A DNA stretch of 64,000 nt from Pseudomonas sp. ERMR1:02 (GTDB lineage: Bacteria > Pseudomonadota > Gammaproteobacteria > Pseudomonadales > Pseudomonadaceae): contig NZ_NKJI01000007.1 in the NCBI RefSeq assembly GCF_002277815.1, positions 124,001 through 188,000 of the forward strand, written 5' to 3'. The notes beneath the pieces were generated by a model. The model did not search any database. It was not told the DNA's origin and saw only the letters and a list, made by a program, of their open reading frames with translations. Positions within the stretch are counted from its first letter, which is position 1. Each line of letters begins with the position of its first letter. This document shows positions 42,930 through 53,552 of this stretch, in pieces. Position numbers and translations under genes: made by a program.

Positions 42930-43601
42930 TCAGCAGCTGCAGAGCGCGCTATCAAGCACCTTGCGCAACTCCAGCGGATGATCAACCACCACATCCGCAC
43001 CCCAATGCCGCGGATTATCATCCGGGTGGATGTAGCCGAAGGTCACGGCTGCGGTCCGGGTGCCAGCATCGCGACCCGATTCGATATCGCGCAGGTCATC
43101 GCCGACGAACAACACGCTGGCGGGGTCCAGGTCGAGCATCTTGCAGGCCAGGATCAACGGCTCCGGGTCCGGTTTGCTGTTCTTCACATGATCCGGGCAG
43201 ATCAACAATGCGGAGCGCTCGGCCAGGCCAAGTTGCTGCATGATCGGCTCGGCGAAGCGCAGCGGCTTGTTAGTGACCACACCCCAGATAAGGTTGGCCT
43301 TCTCGATGTCGGCCAGCAGTTCGCCCATGCCGTCGAACAGCTTGCTGTGGACTGCACAACCCACGAGATAGCGTTCCAGAAACTCCAGGCGCAGCTCCTC
43401 GAACCCCGGTGATTCCGGATCCATGGAGAAGGTCACCGCAACCATTGCCCTGGCTCCGCCGGAGATTTCATCGCGAATGTGCTTGTCGTTGATCGGCGGC
43501 AAGCCGCGGTCGGCACGCATCGCCTGGCAGATCGCGATGAAGTCCGGCGCGGTGTCGAGCAGAGTGCCGTCCATGTCGAAAAGAACTGCTCTGATTCGCA
43601 T
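42930..43601 (-). CDS. mupP: N-acetylmuramic acid 6-phosphate phosphatase MupP
   Basis: HAD-family phosphatase of the Pseudomonas-type cell-wall recycling route, converting MurNAc-6-P to MurNAc and so feeding the fosfomycin-bypass pathway. 223 aa. HAD motif [17 protein letters not shown], motif [11 protein letters not shown], motif [20 protein letters not shown], motif [18 protein letters not shown]. Homologues are often mislabelled phosphoglycolate phosphatase (gph). The position between ubiG and yciK supports MupP. It starts four bases after the ubiG stop. Confidence 0.9.
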   Translation of the reverse strand: MRIRAVLFDMDGTLLDTAPDFIAICQAMRADRGLPPINDKHIRDEISGGARAMVAVTFSMDPESPGFEELRLEFLERYLVGCAVHSKLFDGMGELLADIEKANLIWGVVTNKPLRFAEPIMQQLGLAERSALLICPDHVKNSKPDPEPLILACKMLDLDPASVLFVGDDLRDIESGRDAGTRTAAVTFGYIHPDDNPRHWGADVVVDHPLELRKVLDSALCSC

Positions 43602-43605
43602 CGGC

Positions 43606-44304
43606 TTACTCCTCGCGCAGGGTCTGGATCATGTAGTTGACGTCCACGTCGGCCGCCAATTTGTAGTGCTTGGTCAGCGGGTTGTAGGTCAGGCCGATGA
43701 TGTCCTTGACGGTCAGGCCGGCCAAGCGGCTCCAGGCGCCGAGCTCGGAAGGGCGGATGAATTTCTTGAAGTCATGGGTGCCGCGAGGCAACAGCTTCAT
43801 GATGTATTCGGCCCCGACGATGGCGAACAGGTAAGCCTTCGGGTTGCGGTTGATGGTGGAGAAGAACACCTGGCCGCCGGGCTTGACCATGCGGAAACAG
43901 GCACGGATCACCGAGGAAGGGTCTGGTACGTGTTCGAGCATTTCCAGGCAGGTGATCACGTCGAACTGCTCCGGCATTTCTTCGGCCAGGGCTTCGGCGG
44001 TGATCTGCCGGTATTCGACGTTCACACCGGATTCCAGCTGATGCAGCTGGGCGACTGCCAGCGGCGCTTCGCCCATGTCGATGCCCGTCACGGTGGCGCC
44101 GCGCTGGGCCATGGCTTCGCTGAGGATGCCGCCGCCGCAACCGACGTCGAGAACTTTTTTGCCGGCAAGGTTGACGCGCTCGTCAATCCAGTTGACCCGC
44201 AGCGGGTTGATATCGTGCAGCGGTTTGAACTCGCTATCACGGTCCCACCAGCGATGGGCCAGGGCTTCGAATTTGGCGATTTCGGCGTAGTCGACGTTGC
44301 TCAT
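43606..44304 (-). CDS. ubiG: Ubiquinone biosynthesis O-methyltransferase UbiG
   Basis: SAM-dependent enzyme catalysing both O-methylations in ubiquinone synthesis. 232 aa. Opens [19 protein letters not shown] as in UbiG. SAM motif [18 protein letters not shown], then GIDMGEAPL and [11 protein letters not shown]. Start ATG 44304 with AGAGGA upstream on its strand. Operon with mupP and probably yciK. Confidence 0.96.
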   Translation of the reverse strand: MSNVDYAEIAKFEALAHRWWDRDSEFKPLHDINPLRVNWIDERVNLAGKKVLDVGCGGGILSEAMAQRGATVTGIDMGEAPLAVAQLHQLESGVNVEYRQITAEALAEEMPEQFDVITCLEMLEHVPDPSSVIRACFRMVKPGGQVFFSTINRNPKAYLFAIVGAEYIMKLLPRGTHDFKKFIRPSELGAWSRLAGLTVKDIIGLTYNPLTKHYKLAADVDVNYMIQTLREE

Positions 44305-44396
44305 GGTTTAAGTCCTCTAAAACTTGAAAAATCCTGTCGCCCCGGCGGTGAATCCGGGGAGTCTTACTATTCGGTACGGCGCCATACGATACGGCA

Positions 44397-45728
44397 CTAG
44401 TCGGTGCGGCCGCTGATGCGCTGGCCCCAGGCCTTGGCGGTGGTGACCAGTTGTTCCTCATCCAAGCGTGTCAGGCGACGGTCGTCGAGCAGTTGTTTGC
44501 CGGCGACCCAAAGGTGTTTCACGCAGTCCCGCCCTGTGGCGTATATAAGCTGCGAAACCGGGTCATAGACCGGTTGCTGGGCCAGGCCGGAGAGGTCGAA
44601 TGCCACGATATCGGCTGCTTTTCCGACTTCCAGCGAGCCGACTTCGGCTTCGATTCCCAGAGCCCGGGCGCCATTGAGGGTGGCCATGCGCAAGGCGCGA
44701 TGGGCATCCAGGGCGGTGGCCGAGCCCGCGACAGCCTTGGCCAGTAATGCTGCAGTTCGGGTTTCGCCGAGCAGGTCCAGGTCATTGTTGCTGGCCGCGC
44801 CATCGGTGCCCACGGCGACATTGACTCCGGCCTGCCACAAACGCTCCACCGGGCAGAAACCGCTGGCCAGCTTCAGGTTCGACTCCGGGCAATGAATGAC
44901 AGTGGTATTGCTTTCTACCAATAGGGCCAGGTCGTCATCGCTGATCTGGGTCATATGTACGGCCTGGAAGCGTGGCCCCAGCATGCCCAGGCGAGCGAGG
45001 CGGGCCAGTGGTCGTTCGCCGCGCTGTTCGACCGATTGCTGCACCTCATAGGCGGTTTCATGCACGTGCATGTGGATCGAAGCGTCCAGCTCTTCGGCGA
45101 TCACCCGGATTTTTTCCAGGTTTTCATCGCCCACAGTGTAGGGTGCATGGGGGCCGAAAGTGATTTTGATGCGTTCGTGATGCTTGAGATCGCCAAACAA
45201 CTCGACGCCTTGACGAATGGCTTCATCCGCCGTGCTGGCGCCGGGGATCGGGAAATCGAGGATCGGAATCGCGATCTGCGCACGAATACCGCTGTTGTGC
45301 ACGCGCTCGCTGGCAACCTTCGGGAAGAAATACATGTCAGAGAAACAGGTGATGCCACCTTTGAGCTGCTCGGCGATGGCAAGGTCGGTTCCATCGCGGA
45401 CAAATGCCTCGTCGACCCATTTGGCCTCGGCAGGCCAGATATGGTTTTCCAGCCAGGTCATCAACTGCAGATCATCGGCCAGACCACGAAACAGAGTCAT
45501 TGCCGCATGCCCGTGGGCATTGATCAGGCCGGGGCTGAGCAACATGTCCGGCAGTTCGCGGGTTTCGGTTGCATTAAGCTTCAGTGCGGCGGAACGTGGG
45601 CCGATGAAGACGATGCGCCCGTCACGGATGCCCAGGCCATGATCCTTGAGGACAACGCCAGCAGGTTCGACAGGTACCAACCAGGTCGGCAGCAATAACA
45701 GGTCGAGCGCAGCGGCAGTGTTCGGCAT
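44397..45728 (-). CDS. mtaD: TRZ/ATZ family amidohydrolase (MTA/SAH deaminase)
   Basis: 443-aa zinc amidohydrolase, predicted to deaminate 5'-methylthioadenosine to methylthioinosine, the Pseudomonas route of MTA salvage. Metal ligands: [27 protein letters not shown], the His of [11 protein letters not shown] and the Asp in [20 protein letters not shown] 45728 ([14 protein letters not shown]) is chosen over the open frame that reaches 46331 inside mtnA. It is divergent from mtnA, whose product acts later in the same salvage pathway. Confidence 0.9.
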   Translation of the reverse strand: MPNTAAALDLLLLPTWLVPVEPAGVVLKDHGLGIRDGRIVFIGPRSAALKLNATETRELPDMLLSPGLINAHGHAAMTLFRGLADDLQLMTWLENHIWPAEAKWVDEAFVRDGTDLAIAEQLKGGITCFSDMYFFPKVASERVHNSGIRAQIAIPILDFPIPGASTADEAIRQGVELFGDLKHHERIKITFGPHAPYTVGDENLEKIRVIAEELDASIHMHVHETAYEVQQSVEQRGERPLARLARLGMLGPRFQAVHMTQISDDDLALLVESNTTVIHCPESNLKLASGFCPVERLWQAGVNVAVGTDGAASNNDLDLLGETRTAALLAKAVAGSATALDAHRALRMATLNGARALGIEAEVGSLEVGKAADIVAFDLSGLAQQPVYDPVSQLIYATGRDCVKHLWVAGKQLLDDRRLTRLDEEQLVTTAKAWGQRISGRTD

Positions 45729-45836
45729 CGAGGGTCGGTTCCAGTGCTTTTGTAAAGGATGGCGAAGTATACCCGAGCGTCTTCGCGGGGGGATCGCTAT
45801 AATCGGCGGCTTTTGTTCATGAGTGCGGGGTGTGGG

Positions 45837-46913
45837 ATGCGCGATCGACTGTTGGCTGCGGAGAAGGTAAAGGCCATCGATTGGCGTGATGGCGCCCTGT
45901 ATCTGCTGGATCAGCGTATTTTGCCGTTCGAGGAAACCTGGATCGCCTACACCAGCGCAGCTGGCGTGGCCGAGGCCATTCGCTCGATGGTGGTGCGCGG
46001 CGCGCCGGCGATTGGCATAAGTGCCGCCTATGGCATCGTGTTGGCAGCCCGGACCCGGATTGCTGAAGGGGGCGACTGGTACGCAGCGCTGGAAGAGGAT
46101 TTCCTGCTGCTTGCCGATTCCCGTCCCACCGCCGTCAATCTGTTCTGGGCCCTGGGACGCATGCACGATCGACTTGATCGCCTGAAAGACAATGCTGATC
46201 CGCTGGCCGTGCTGGAAGCCGAGGCCATCGCCATTCATGAAAGTGATCGCGAAGCTAACCTGACCATGGCGCAGCTGGGCGTTGATCTGATCCGCAAGCA
46301 CCAGGGCAATGCCCAGGCGATCCTGACCCATTGCAACACGGGTGCGTTGGCCACAGGTGGCTTCGGTACGGCGCTGGGGGTGATACGCGGGGCGTTCATC
46401 GAAGGCATGGTCGAGCGCGTCTATGCCGACGAAACCCGACCTTGGCTGCAGGGTTCACGGCTTACAGCCTGGGAACTAGCCAACGAAGGCATTCCGGTAA
46501 CTCTCAATGCCGACTCAGCTGCCGCCCACATCATGAAAACCAAGGGCATTACCTGGGTGATCGTGGGTGCGGACCGGATCACGGCCAATGGCGACGTGGC
46601 GAACAAGATCGGTACCTATCAACTGGCGGTCAACGCCATGCACCATGGAGTGCGTTTCATGGTGGTGGCACCGAGTTCGACCATCGACATGAACCTGGCC
46701 AGTGGCGACGACATTCCGATCGAGGAGCGAGATGGCCGGGAGTTGCTGGAGGTCGGCGGCAAGCGGGTCGGGGCTGAAGTCGATGCGTTCAACCCGGTGT
46801 TCGATGTAACGCCGGCGGATTTGATCGATGCAATCGTCACCGAAAAAGGCATCGTCGAGCGCCCGGATACCGCGAAGATGGCGCAGTTGATGTGTCGTAA
46901 GCGTCTGCATTGA
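45837..46913 (+). CDS. mtnA: S-methyl-5-thioribose-1-phosphate isomerase
   Basis: Converts methylthioribose-1-P to methylthioribulose-1-P in methionine salvage. 358 aa. Signature [15 protein letters not shown], catalytic Cys in [19 protein letters not shown] and Asp in [18 protein letters not shown]. The start ATG 45837 gives [16 protein letters not shown]; an in-frame ATG 45819 also exists with no better ribosome site. Divergent from mtaD. Confidence 0.94.
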   Translation: MRDRLLAAEKVKAIDWRDGALYLLDQRILPFEETWIAYTSAAGVAEAIRSMVVRGAPAIGISAAYGIVLAARTRIAEGGDWYAALEEDFLLLADSRPTAVNLFWALGRMHDRLDRLKDNADPLAVLEAEAIAIHESDREANLTMAQLGVDLIRKHQGNAQAILTHCNTGALATGGFGTALGVIRGAFIEGMVERVYADETRPWLQGSRLTAWELANEGIPVTLNADSAAAHIMKTKGITWVIVGADRITANGDVANKIGTYQLAVNAMHHGVRFMVVAPSSTIDMNLASGDDIPIEERDGRELLEVGGKRVGAEVDAFNPVFDVTPADLIDAIVTEKGIVERPDTAKMAQLMCRKRLH

Positions 46914-46938
46914 TAGGATCTGGCGCCTAATAAATCGC

Positions 46939-47003
46939 CTTCGCGGGCAAGCCTCGCTCCTACAGGTTCGCGTAATCCGTAGGAGCGAGGCTTGCCCGCG
47001 AAG
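46939..47003. repeat. REP-like inverted pair (GAGGCTTGCCCGCGAA type)
   Basis: Compact pair with a ~13-base spacer after the mtnA stop. It is the most symmetrical copy in the window and folds into a single hairpin. Confidence 0.88.
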
Positions 47004-47336
47004 AACGATAACGCGGTCTTCTTGTGTAATTTCACACAATTCCCTTGCAAATATGGACTTGTGACTGCTCTAAGCCTCTCCAGTCCCCTTCAAGCCTGTC
47101 ACCGGTCAACTAACTATGCTCCATGCGCATCTGGGGGATAGGTGCGTGGCGGCTCTTGTGATAACATCCGGCGGTTTCCAGCGTTGCCCGACAGGGCGAT
47201 CTTTACTACGCAGATCCAAGGCATAACTCGTTGATTTGTCGTAAGTCGGTGCATGGCACTCAGCCTGCAGCGGCGAGCTTCGTTCGTCCCATATGGATGT
47301 GACGGAGTTTCACCAGAAAAAGGAATCGAGCTTCTC

Positions 47337-50006
47337 ATGGGCGAACTGGCCAAAGAAATCCTCCCGGTCAATATCGAAGACGAGCTGAAGCAGTCCTACC
47401 TCGACTACGCGATGAGCGTAATTGTCGGTCGGGCACTGCCGGATGCGCGCGATGGCTTGAAGCCCGTGCATCGGCGTGTGCTGTTCGCGATGAGCGAGCT
47501 GGGTAACGACTTCAACAAGCCGTACAAGAAATCTGCCCGTGTTGTCGGTGACGTGATCGGTAAGTATCACCCGCACGGTGATACCGCGGTGTACGACACC
47601 ATCGTTCGGATGGCGCAGCCGTTCTCGCTGCGTTACCTGCTGGTAGACGGTCAGGGCAACTTCGGTTCGGTGGACGGCGACAACGCTGCGGCCATGCGAT
47701 ACACCGAAGTGCGCATGACCAAGCTGGCGCACGAGTTGCTGGCTGACTTGCACAAGGAAACCGTGGACTGGGTGCCGAACTACGACGGCACCGAAATGAT
47801 CCCGGCGGTCATGCCGACCCGTATTCCCAACCTGTTGGTCAACGGCTCCAGCGGTATCGCCGTGGGCATGGCGACCAACATTCCGCCGCACAACCTCGGT
47901 GAAGTCATCGACGGTTGCCTGGCGCTCATCGACAACCCCGAGTTGACAGTCGACGAGCTGATGCAATACATCCCCGGTCCGGACTTCCCGACTGCCGCGA
48001 TCATTAACGGTCGCGCCGGTATCATCGAAGCCTACCGCACCGGTCGTGGCCGCATTTACATGCGCGCCCGCTCGACCATCGAAGACATCGACAAGGTGGG
48101 TGGCCGACAGCAGATCGTCATCACCGAACTCCCTTACCAGCTGAACAAGGCGCGTCTGATCGAGAAGATCGCCGAGCTGGTGAAAGAGAAGAAGCTCGAA
48201 GGCATCACCGAGCTGCGCGACGAGTCCGACAAGGACGGTATGCGCGTCGTGATCGAATTGCGTCGTGGCGAAGTGCCTGAGGTAATCCTCAACAACCTTT
48301 ACGCCCAGACCCAGCTGCAAGCGGTGTTCGGTATCAACATCGTTGCGTTGATCGACGGTCGCCCGCGGATTCTGAACCTCAAGGACCTGCTGGAAGCCTT
48401 CGTTCGTCACCGTCGCGAAGTCGTGACCCGCCGTACCGTGTTCGAACTGCGCAAGGCGCGCGAACGTGGGCACATTCTGGAAGGTCAAGCGGTTGCCCTG
48501 TCGAATATCGACCCGGTCATTGCCTTGATCAAAGCCTCGCCAACCCCGTCGGAAGCCAAGGAAGCGCTGATCAGCACTCCTTGGGAATCCTCTGCCGTGG
48601 TTGCGATGGTCGAGCGTGCCGGTGCCGATTCGTGCCGTCCGGAAAACCTCGATCCGCAATACGGTCTGCGTGACGGCAAGTACTTCCTGTCGCCAGAACA
48701 GGCGCAAGCCATTCTGGAACTGCGCCTGCACCGCCTGACCGGCCTGGAACACGAAAAACTGCTGGCCGAGTATCAAGAGATCCTCAACCAGATCGGCGAG
48801 CTGATCCGCATCCTCAACAGCGCCACGCGCCTGATGGAAGTGATCCGTGAAGAGCTGGAAGTGATCCGTGCCGAATACGGCGATGTGCGTCGCACCGAAA
48901 TTCTCGATGCCCGTCTCGACCTGACCCTGGGCGACATGATCCCGGAAGAAGAGCGCGTCGTGACCATTTCCCACGGTGGCTATGCCAAGACCCAGCCGCT
49001 GGCTGCGTACCAGGCCCAGCGTCGTGGCGGTAAAGGCAAGTCGGCGACCGGCGTCAAGGATGAGGACTACATCGCTCACCTGCTGGTTGCCAACAGCCAC
49101 ACCACGCTGCTGCTGTTCTCCAGCAAGGGCAAGGTGTACTGGCTGAAAACCTACGAAATCCCTGAAGCATCCCGCGCTGCCCGTGGTCGTCCTTTGGTTA
49201 ACCTGCTGCCGCTGGACAGTGATGAGTACATCACCACCATGCTGCCGGTCGAGGAATACACCGAAGGTCACTTCATCTTCATGGCTACCGCTAAAGGCAC
49301 CGTGAAGAAGACCCCGCTGGAATCCTTCAGCCGTCAACGCAGCGTCGGCCTGATCGCGCTGGAGCTGGACGAAGGCGACGTATTGATCTCGGCTGCCATC
49401 ACCGATGGCGAGCGTGAAGTCATGCTGTTCTCCGATGGCGGCAAAGTCACCCGCTTCAAGGAATCCGACGTTCGCGCCATGGGCCGTACCGCCCGCGGTG
49501 TTCGCGGCATGCGTCTGCCGGAAGGCCAGAAGCTGATCTCCATGCTGATCCCGGAAGAAGGCAGCGAGATCCTCACCGCTTCCGCGCGTGGCTACGGCAA
49601 GCGCACGGCGATCACCGAGTTTCCTGAGTACAAGCGTGGCGGTCAGGGCGTTATCGCCATGGTCAGCAACGAACGTAACGGTCGTCTGGTCGGTGCTGTG
49701 CAGGTACTCGACGGTGAGGAAATCATGTTGATTTCCGACCAGGGCACGTTGGTACGTACCCGTGTCGACGAAGTCTCCAGTCTGGGTCGTAACACCCAAG
49801 GCGTGACCCTGATCAAACTGGCCAAGGATGAAACCCTGGTCGGCCTTGAGCGGGTCCAGGAGCCGTCGGAAGTCGAGGGTGAAGAGCTCGAAGGCGAAGG
49901 TTTTGAAGGTGAAGAGGGCGAAGGTTTTGTCGGTGAGGTCGTGATCGACGACGTTGCCGAAGACCAGCAACTCGACGCCGCCGCTGACGAAGAACCACAA
50001 GAGTAA
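47337..50006 (+). CDS. gyrA: DNA gyrase subunit A
   Basis: Breakage-reunion subunit of gyrase, 889 aa. Catalytic Tyr122 in [10 protein letters not shown]. The quinolone-determining region reads [12 protein letters not shown], with Thr83 and Asp87, the wild-type Pseudomonas residues. The C-terminal beta-pinwheel includes a GyrA box at QRRGGKGK. It ends in an acidic Glu/Gly tail. ATG 47337 ([16 protein letters not shown]) is the conserved start; the frame opens further upstream without support. The leader 47004-47336 has no other gene. First gene of the block leading to serC-pheA-hisC. Confidence 0.98.
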   Translation: MGELAKEILPVNIEDELKQSYLDYAMSVIVGRALPDARDGLKPVHRRVLFAMSELGNDFNKPYKKSARVVGDVIGKYHPHGDTAVYDTIVRMAQPFSLRYLLVDGQGNFGSVDGDNAAAMRYTEVRMTKLAHELLADLHKETVDWVPNYDGTEMIPAVMPTRIPNLLVNGSSGIAVGMATNIPPHNLGEVIDGCLALIDNPELTVDELMQYIPGPDFPTAAIINGRAGIIEAYRTGRGRIYMRARSTIEDIDKVGGRQQIVITELPYQLNKARLIEKIAELVKEKKLEGITELRDESDKDGMRVVIELRRGEVPEVILNNLYAQTQLQAVFGINIVALIDGRPRILNLKDLLEAFVRHRREVVTRRTVFELRKARERGHILEGQAVALSNIDPVIALIKASPTPSEAKEALISTPWESSAVVAMVERAGADSCRPENLDPQYGLRDGKYFLSPEQAQAILELRLHRLTGLEHEKLLAEYQEILNQIGELIRILNSATRLMEVIREELEVIRAEYGDVRRTEILDARLDLTLGDMIPEEERVVTISHGGYAKTQPLAAYQAQRRGGKGKSATGVKDEDYIAHLLVANSHTTLLLFSSKGKVYWLKTYEIPEASRAARGRPLVNLLPLDSDEYITTMLPVEEYTEGHFIFMATAKGTVKKTPLESFSRQRSVGLIALELDEGDVLISAAITDGEREVMLFSDGGKVTRFKESDVRAMGRTARGVRGMRLPEGQKLISMLIPEEGSEILTASARGYGKRTAITEFPEYKRGGQGVIAMVSNERNGRLVGAVQVLDGEEIMLISDQGTLVRTRVDEVSSLGRNTQGVTLIKLAKDETLVGLERVQEPSEVEGEELEGEGFEGEEGEGFVGEVVIDDVAEDQQLDAAADEEPQE

Positions 50007-50016
50007 GTGGACATGA

Positions 50017-50046
50017 GGGGGCGGATGAAAATTCGCCCCCTTGTTG
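50017..50046 (+). terminator. gyrA terminator
   Basis: GGGGGCGGAT - GAAA - ATTCGCCCCC: ten-bp stem (one G-T pair) closed by a GAAA loop, then TTGTTG. It separates gyrA from serC transcriptionally, at least in part. Confidence 0.82.
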
Positions 50047-50072
50047 TTTGTCCTGTTGGAATATTGATGACC

Positions 50073-50174
50073 CTGTAGGAGCGAGCTTGCTCGCGATGGA
50101 CGTTAACGATGGCGCGGGTTTCCTGATTAAGCGCGGTGCTTTCAAGTCTCTCGCGAGCAAGCTCGCTCCTACAG
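50073..50174. repeat. REP-like inverted pair (GAGCTTGCTCGCGA type)
   Basis: Arms CTGTAGGAGCGAGCTTGCTC and reverse complement. The spacer begins TGGACGTTAACGAT, close to the TGGTCGTTAACGAT of the copy at 22685, so spacer and arms have been copied together. Confidence 0.85.
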
Positions 50175-50219
50175 TGGCCGATTAAATGCAGATACCACCA
50201 AATCAGAGCGAGATTGGAT

Positions 50220-51305
50220 GTGAGCAAGAGAGCCTATAACTTCTGCGCCGGTCCTGCGGCGCTTCCCGAAGCTGTCCTGCAGCGCGCCCAGGGTGAACTC
50301 CTTGATTGGCACGGCAAGGGCCTGTCGGTCATGGAAATGAGTCATCGCAGCGATGAGTTCGTGTCCATTGCCACCAAGGCCGAGCAGGATCTGCGTGATC
50401 TGCTGAATATCCCCTCGAACTACAAAGTGCTGTTTCTGCAAGGCGGCGCCAGCCAGCAATTTGCTCAGATTCCTCTGAACCTGTTGCCGGAAAATGGCAC
50501 TGCCGACTATATCGACACCGGTATCTGGTCGCAGAAAGCCATCGAAGAAGCTTCGCGCTACGGCCACGTCAATGTTGCCGCAACCGCCAAGCCTTACGAC
50601 TATTTCGCCATCCCCGGTCAGAACGAATGGAAGCTGTCCAAAGATGCGGCCTACGTTCACTACGCGCCGAACGAAACCATTGGCGGCCTGGAATTCCAGT
50701 GGGTTCCGGAAACCGGTGATGTGCCGCTGGTGGCCGACATGTCCTCGGATATTCTCTCGCGTCCGATGGATGTCTCGCGCTTCGGCATGATCTACGCCGG
50801 CGCCCAGAAAAACATCGGCCCGAGCGGCATCGTGGTGAACATCGTTCGTGAAGACCTGCTGGGTCACGCCCGTTCCCTGTGCCCGACTATGCTCAACTAT
50901 AAGATCGCGGCCGATAACGGCTCGATGTACAACACCCCGCCAACCCTGGCCTGGTACTTGTCCGGTCTGGTGTTCGAGTGGATGAAAGAGCAGGGCGGCG
51001 TCGAGGCCATCGGCAAGCTCAACGATGTGAAGCAGCGCACGCTGTATGATTTCATCGATGCCAGCGGCCTCTACAGCAACCCGATCAACAAGTCGGATCG
51101 CTCGTGGATGAACGTGCCGTTTCGTCTGGCGGACGACCGTCTGGACAAGCCATTCCTGGCTGGTGCCGACGAGCGTAGCTTGCTGAATCTCAAGGGTCAC
51201 CGTTCCGTGGGCGGCATGCGCGCTTCCATCTATAACGCCGTCGACATCAACGCGGTTAACGCGCTGGTGGCGTACATGGCAGAGTTCGAGAAGGAACACG
51301 GCTAA
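50220..51305 (+). CDS. serC: Phosphoserine aminotransferase
   Basis: PLP enzyme of serine and pyridoxal-phosphate synthesis, 361 aa. Opens KRAYNFCAGPAALPEAVL. PLP lysine in YAGAQKNIGPSG. C-terminal SVGGMRASIYNAV motif. Start is GTG 50220 (VSKRAYNF); the in-frame extension to 50136 lies in the REP. Its stop TAA shares one base with the pheA ATG, indicating coupling. serC-pheA-hisC-tyrA/aroA is a conserved Pseudomonas supra-operon. Confidence 0.97.
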   Translation: MSKRAYNFCAGPAALPEAVLQRAQGELLDWHGKGLSVMEMSHRSDEFVSIATKAEQDLRDLLNIPSNYKVLFLQGGASQQFAQIPLNLLPENGTADYIDTGIWSQKAIEEASRYGHVNVAATAKPYDYFAIPGQNEWKLSKDAAYVHYAPNETIGGLEFQWVPETGDVPLVADMSSDILSRPMDVSRFGMIYAGAQKNIGPSGIVVNIVREDLLGHARSLCPTMLNYKIAADNGSMYNTPPTLAWYLSGLVFEWMKEQGGVEAIGKLNDVKQRTLYDFIDASGLYSNPINKSDRSWMNVPFRLADDRLDKPFLAGADERSLLNLKGHRSVGGMRASIYNAVDINAVNALVAYMAEFEKEHG

Positions 51306-52399
51306 TGTCTGAGCAAGAACTCAAGGCACTGCGCGTTCGCATTGATGCTCTGGACACCAAAGTCCTGGAGTTAATCAGTGAACGTGCGCGCTGCGCCCAG
51401 GAAGTTGCGCGAGTAAAGATGGCCTCGCTCGCCGAAGGCGAAGTGCCTGTGTTCTATCGTCCTGAGCGCGAAGCTCAGGTGCTCAAGCGTGTCATGGAGC
51501 GCAATCAGGGGCCGCTGGGCAACGAAGAGATGGCGCGGTTGTTCCGCGAAATCATGTCGTCGTGTCTGGCTCTGGAGCAGCCACTGAAAGTGGCTTATCT
51601 CGGCCCTGAAGGCACCTTTACTCAAGCCGCCGCAATGAAACACTTCGGCCATGCGGTGATCAGCAAGCCAATGGCGGCGATCGACGAAGTGTTCCGCGAA
51701 GTGGCGGCCGGTGCGGTGAATTTTGGCGTGGTCCCGGTGGAAAACTCCACCGAAGGCGCGGTCAACCACACCCTCGACAGCTTCCTCGAACACGACATGG
51801 TGATATGCGGCGAAGTTGAGCTGCGCATTCACCATCACCTGTTGGTTGGTGAGAATACCAAGACCGACAGCATCAGTCGTATCTACTCCCACGCCCAGTC
51901 CCTGGCCCAGTGCCGCAAGTGGCTGGACGCCCATTACCCGAATGTCGAGCGCGTGGCGGTGTCCAGCAACGCCGAAGCGGCCAAGCGAGTCAAGGGTGAG
52001 TGGAACTCGGCGGCGATTGCTGGCGACATGGCGGCCGGCCTGTACGGTCTGACCCGACTGGCCGAGAAAATCGAGGATCGTCCGGACAACTCCACGCGTT
52101 TCCTCATGATCGGCAACCAGGAAGTGCCGCCGACCGGCGACGACAAGACTTCGATCATCGTCTCCATGAGCAACAAGCCAGGTGCACTTCACGAGTTGCT
52201 GGTGCCGTTCCACGACAACGGCATCGACCTGACGCGAATCGAGACCCGTCCGTCGCGCAGCGGTAAATGGACCTACGTGTTCTTCATCGACTTTGTCGGC
52301 CACCACCGCGATCCGCTGGTAAAAGGTGTGCTGGAAAAGATCAGTCAGGAAGCAGTAGCACTCAAAGTGCTGGGTTCCTACCCGAAAGCAGTTCTCTAA
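51305..52399 (+). CDS. pheA: Bifunctional chorismate mutase/prephenate dehydratase
   Basis: P-protein of phenylalanine synthesis, 364 aa. AroQ-type chorismate mutase at residues 1-90 (LRVRIDALDTKVLELISERARCAQEV). The dehydratase follows with VAYLGPEGTFTQAAA and VPVENSTEGAVNHTLD. The ACT regulatory domain follows (TSIIVSMSNKPGALHELL, TRIETRPSRSGKWTYVFFID), giving Phe feedback. Coupled to serC and followed by hisC after 12 bases. Confidence 0.97.
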   Translation: MSEQELKALRVRIDALDTKVLELISERARCAQEVARVKMASLAEGEVPVFYRPEREAQVLKRVMERNQGPLGNEEMARLFREIMSSCLALEQPLKVAYLGPEGTFTQAAAMKHFGHAVISKPMAAIDEVFREVAAGAVNFGVVPVENSTEGAVNHTLDSFLEHDMVICGEVELRIHHHLLVGENTKTDSISRIYSHAQSLAQCRKWLDAHYPNVERVAVSSNAEAAKRVKGEWNSAAIAGDMAAGLYGLTRLAEKIEDRPDNSTRFLMIGNQEVPPTGDDKTSIIVSMSNKPGALHELLVPFHDNGIDLTRIETRPSRSGKWTYVFFIDFVGHHRDPLVKGVLEKISQEAVALKVLGSYPKAVL

Positions 52400-52411
52400 G
52401 GGCGGTAGCAA

Positions 52412-53524
52412 ATGAGTGGCAATTTCCTCGCTCTGGCACAGCCGGGCGTGCAACAACTTTCGCCTTACGTTCCGGGCAAACCCGTGGATGAACTGGCTCG
52501 CGAGCTGAACATCGATCCGGCCAGCATCGTTAAACTGGCGAGCAACGAAAACCCGCTGGGCGCCAGTCCCAAGGCGCTGGCGGCTATCCGTGAAGAGCTG
52601 GCCCAACTGACCCGCTATCCGGACGGCAATGGATTTGCGCTCAAGACCCTGCTGGCCGAACAGTGCCGCGTCGAGCTGAATCAGGTGACATTGGGCAACG
52701 GCTCCAATGACATACTTGAGCTTGTAGCGCGTGCCTATCTGGCCCCAGGCCTGAATGCGGTGTTCAGCGAGCATGCGTTTGCGGTCTATCCGATTGTGAC
52801 TCAGGCCGTTGGCGCTCAGGCAAAAGTAATCCCGGCCAAAGACTGGGGTCATGATTTGCCGGCCATGCTGGCCGCGATCGATGCCGATACCCGTGTGGTG
52901 TTCATTGCCAACCCGAACAACCCGACCGGCACCTGGTTTGATGCCGAGGCGCTGGACGAGTTTTTGCAGGATGTTCCCGAGCATGTGCTGGTTGTGCTGG
53001 ACGAGGCCTACATCGAATACGCCGAAGGCAGCGACCTGCCGGACGGTCTGGACTTCCTGGCGGCCTATCCGAACCTGCTGGTTTCCCGCACGTTCTCCAA
53101 GGCTTATGGCCTGGCGGCGTTGCGGGTCGGTTACGGCTTGTCCACTGCCGTGGTCGCCGACGTACTGAACCGCGTCCGTCAGCCGTTCAACGTCAACAGC
53201 CTGGCTTTGGCCGCGGCTTGCGCAGCGTTGCAAGACGCCGATTACCTGGCCGAAAGCCGGCGCGTGAACGAAGCCGGCATGCAGCAACTGGAAGCAGGTT
53301 TCCGTGAGTTGGGTTTGAGCTGGATTCCGTCCAAAGGCAACTTCATCTGCGTTGATGTCGCCCGCGTTGCTGCTCCTGTGTTTCAGGGTTTGTTGCGCGA
53401 AGGCGTAATCGTACGCCCGGTGGCCAACTATGGCTTGCCGAATCACCTGCGCATCACCATCGGTCTGCCGGCTGAAAACAGCCGCTTCCTCGAGGCGCTG
53501 ACCAAGGTTCTGGCTCGTGGTTGA
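52412..53524 (+). CDS. hisC: Histidinol-phosphate/aromatic aminotransferase
   Basis: Class I/II PLP aminotransferase, 370 aa. VKLASNENPLGASPKAL, FIANPNNPTGTWF, and the PLP lysine in SRTFSKAYGLAALRVGYG. The location in the aromatic supra-operon suggests that this HisC2-type paralogue mainly transaminates phenylpyruvate or related keto acids. The stop overlaps the upstream limit of the tyrA-aroA frame. Confidence 0.94.
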   Translation: MSGNFLALAQPGVQQLSPYVPGKPVDELARELNIDPASIVKLASNENPLGASPKALAAIREELAQLTRYPDGNGFALKTLLAEQCRVELNQVTLGNGSNDILELVARAYLAPGLNAVFSEHAFAVYPIVTQAVGAQAKVIPAKDWGHDLPAMLAAIDADTRVVFIANPNNPTGTWFDAEALDEFLQDVPEHVLVVLDEAYIEYAEGSDLPDGLDFLAAYPNLLVSRTFSKAYGLAALRVGYGLSTAVVADVLNRVRQPFNVNSLALAAACAALQDADYLAESRRVNEAGMQQLEAGFRELGLSWIPSKGNFICVDVARVAAPVFQGLLREGVIVRPVANYGLPNHLRITIGLPAENSRFLEALTKVLARG

Positions 53525-53552
53525 TGTCACTGCGCTGCAATCTGCTGAACCT

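Noticed and set aside
47254..47269. Sigma-54-like TGGCAC-N5-CTGCA upstream of gyrA
   Set aside because: The GG and GC doublets have the right spacing, but a housekeeping gyrase gene is not expected to use RpoN and there is no activator-binding context.
3588..50174. Recurring 25-30 base units considered as CRISPR repeats
   Set aside because: Units are scattered singly or as inverted pairs kilobases apart, not as direct repeats with regular spacers, and no cas gene is present.
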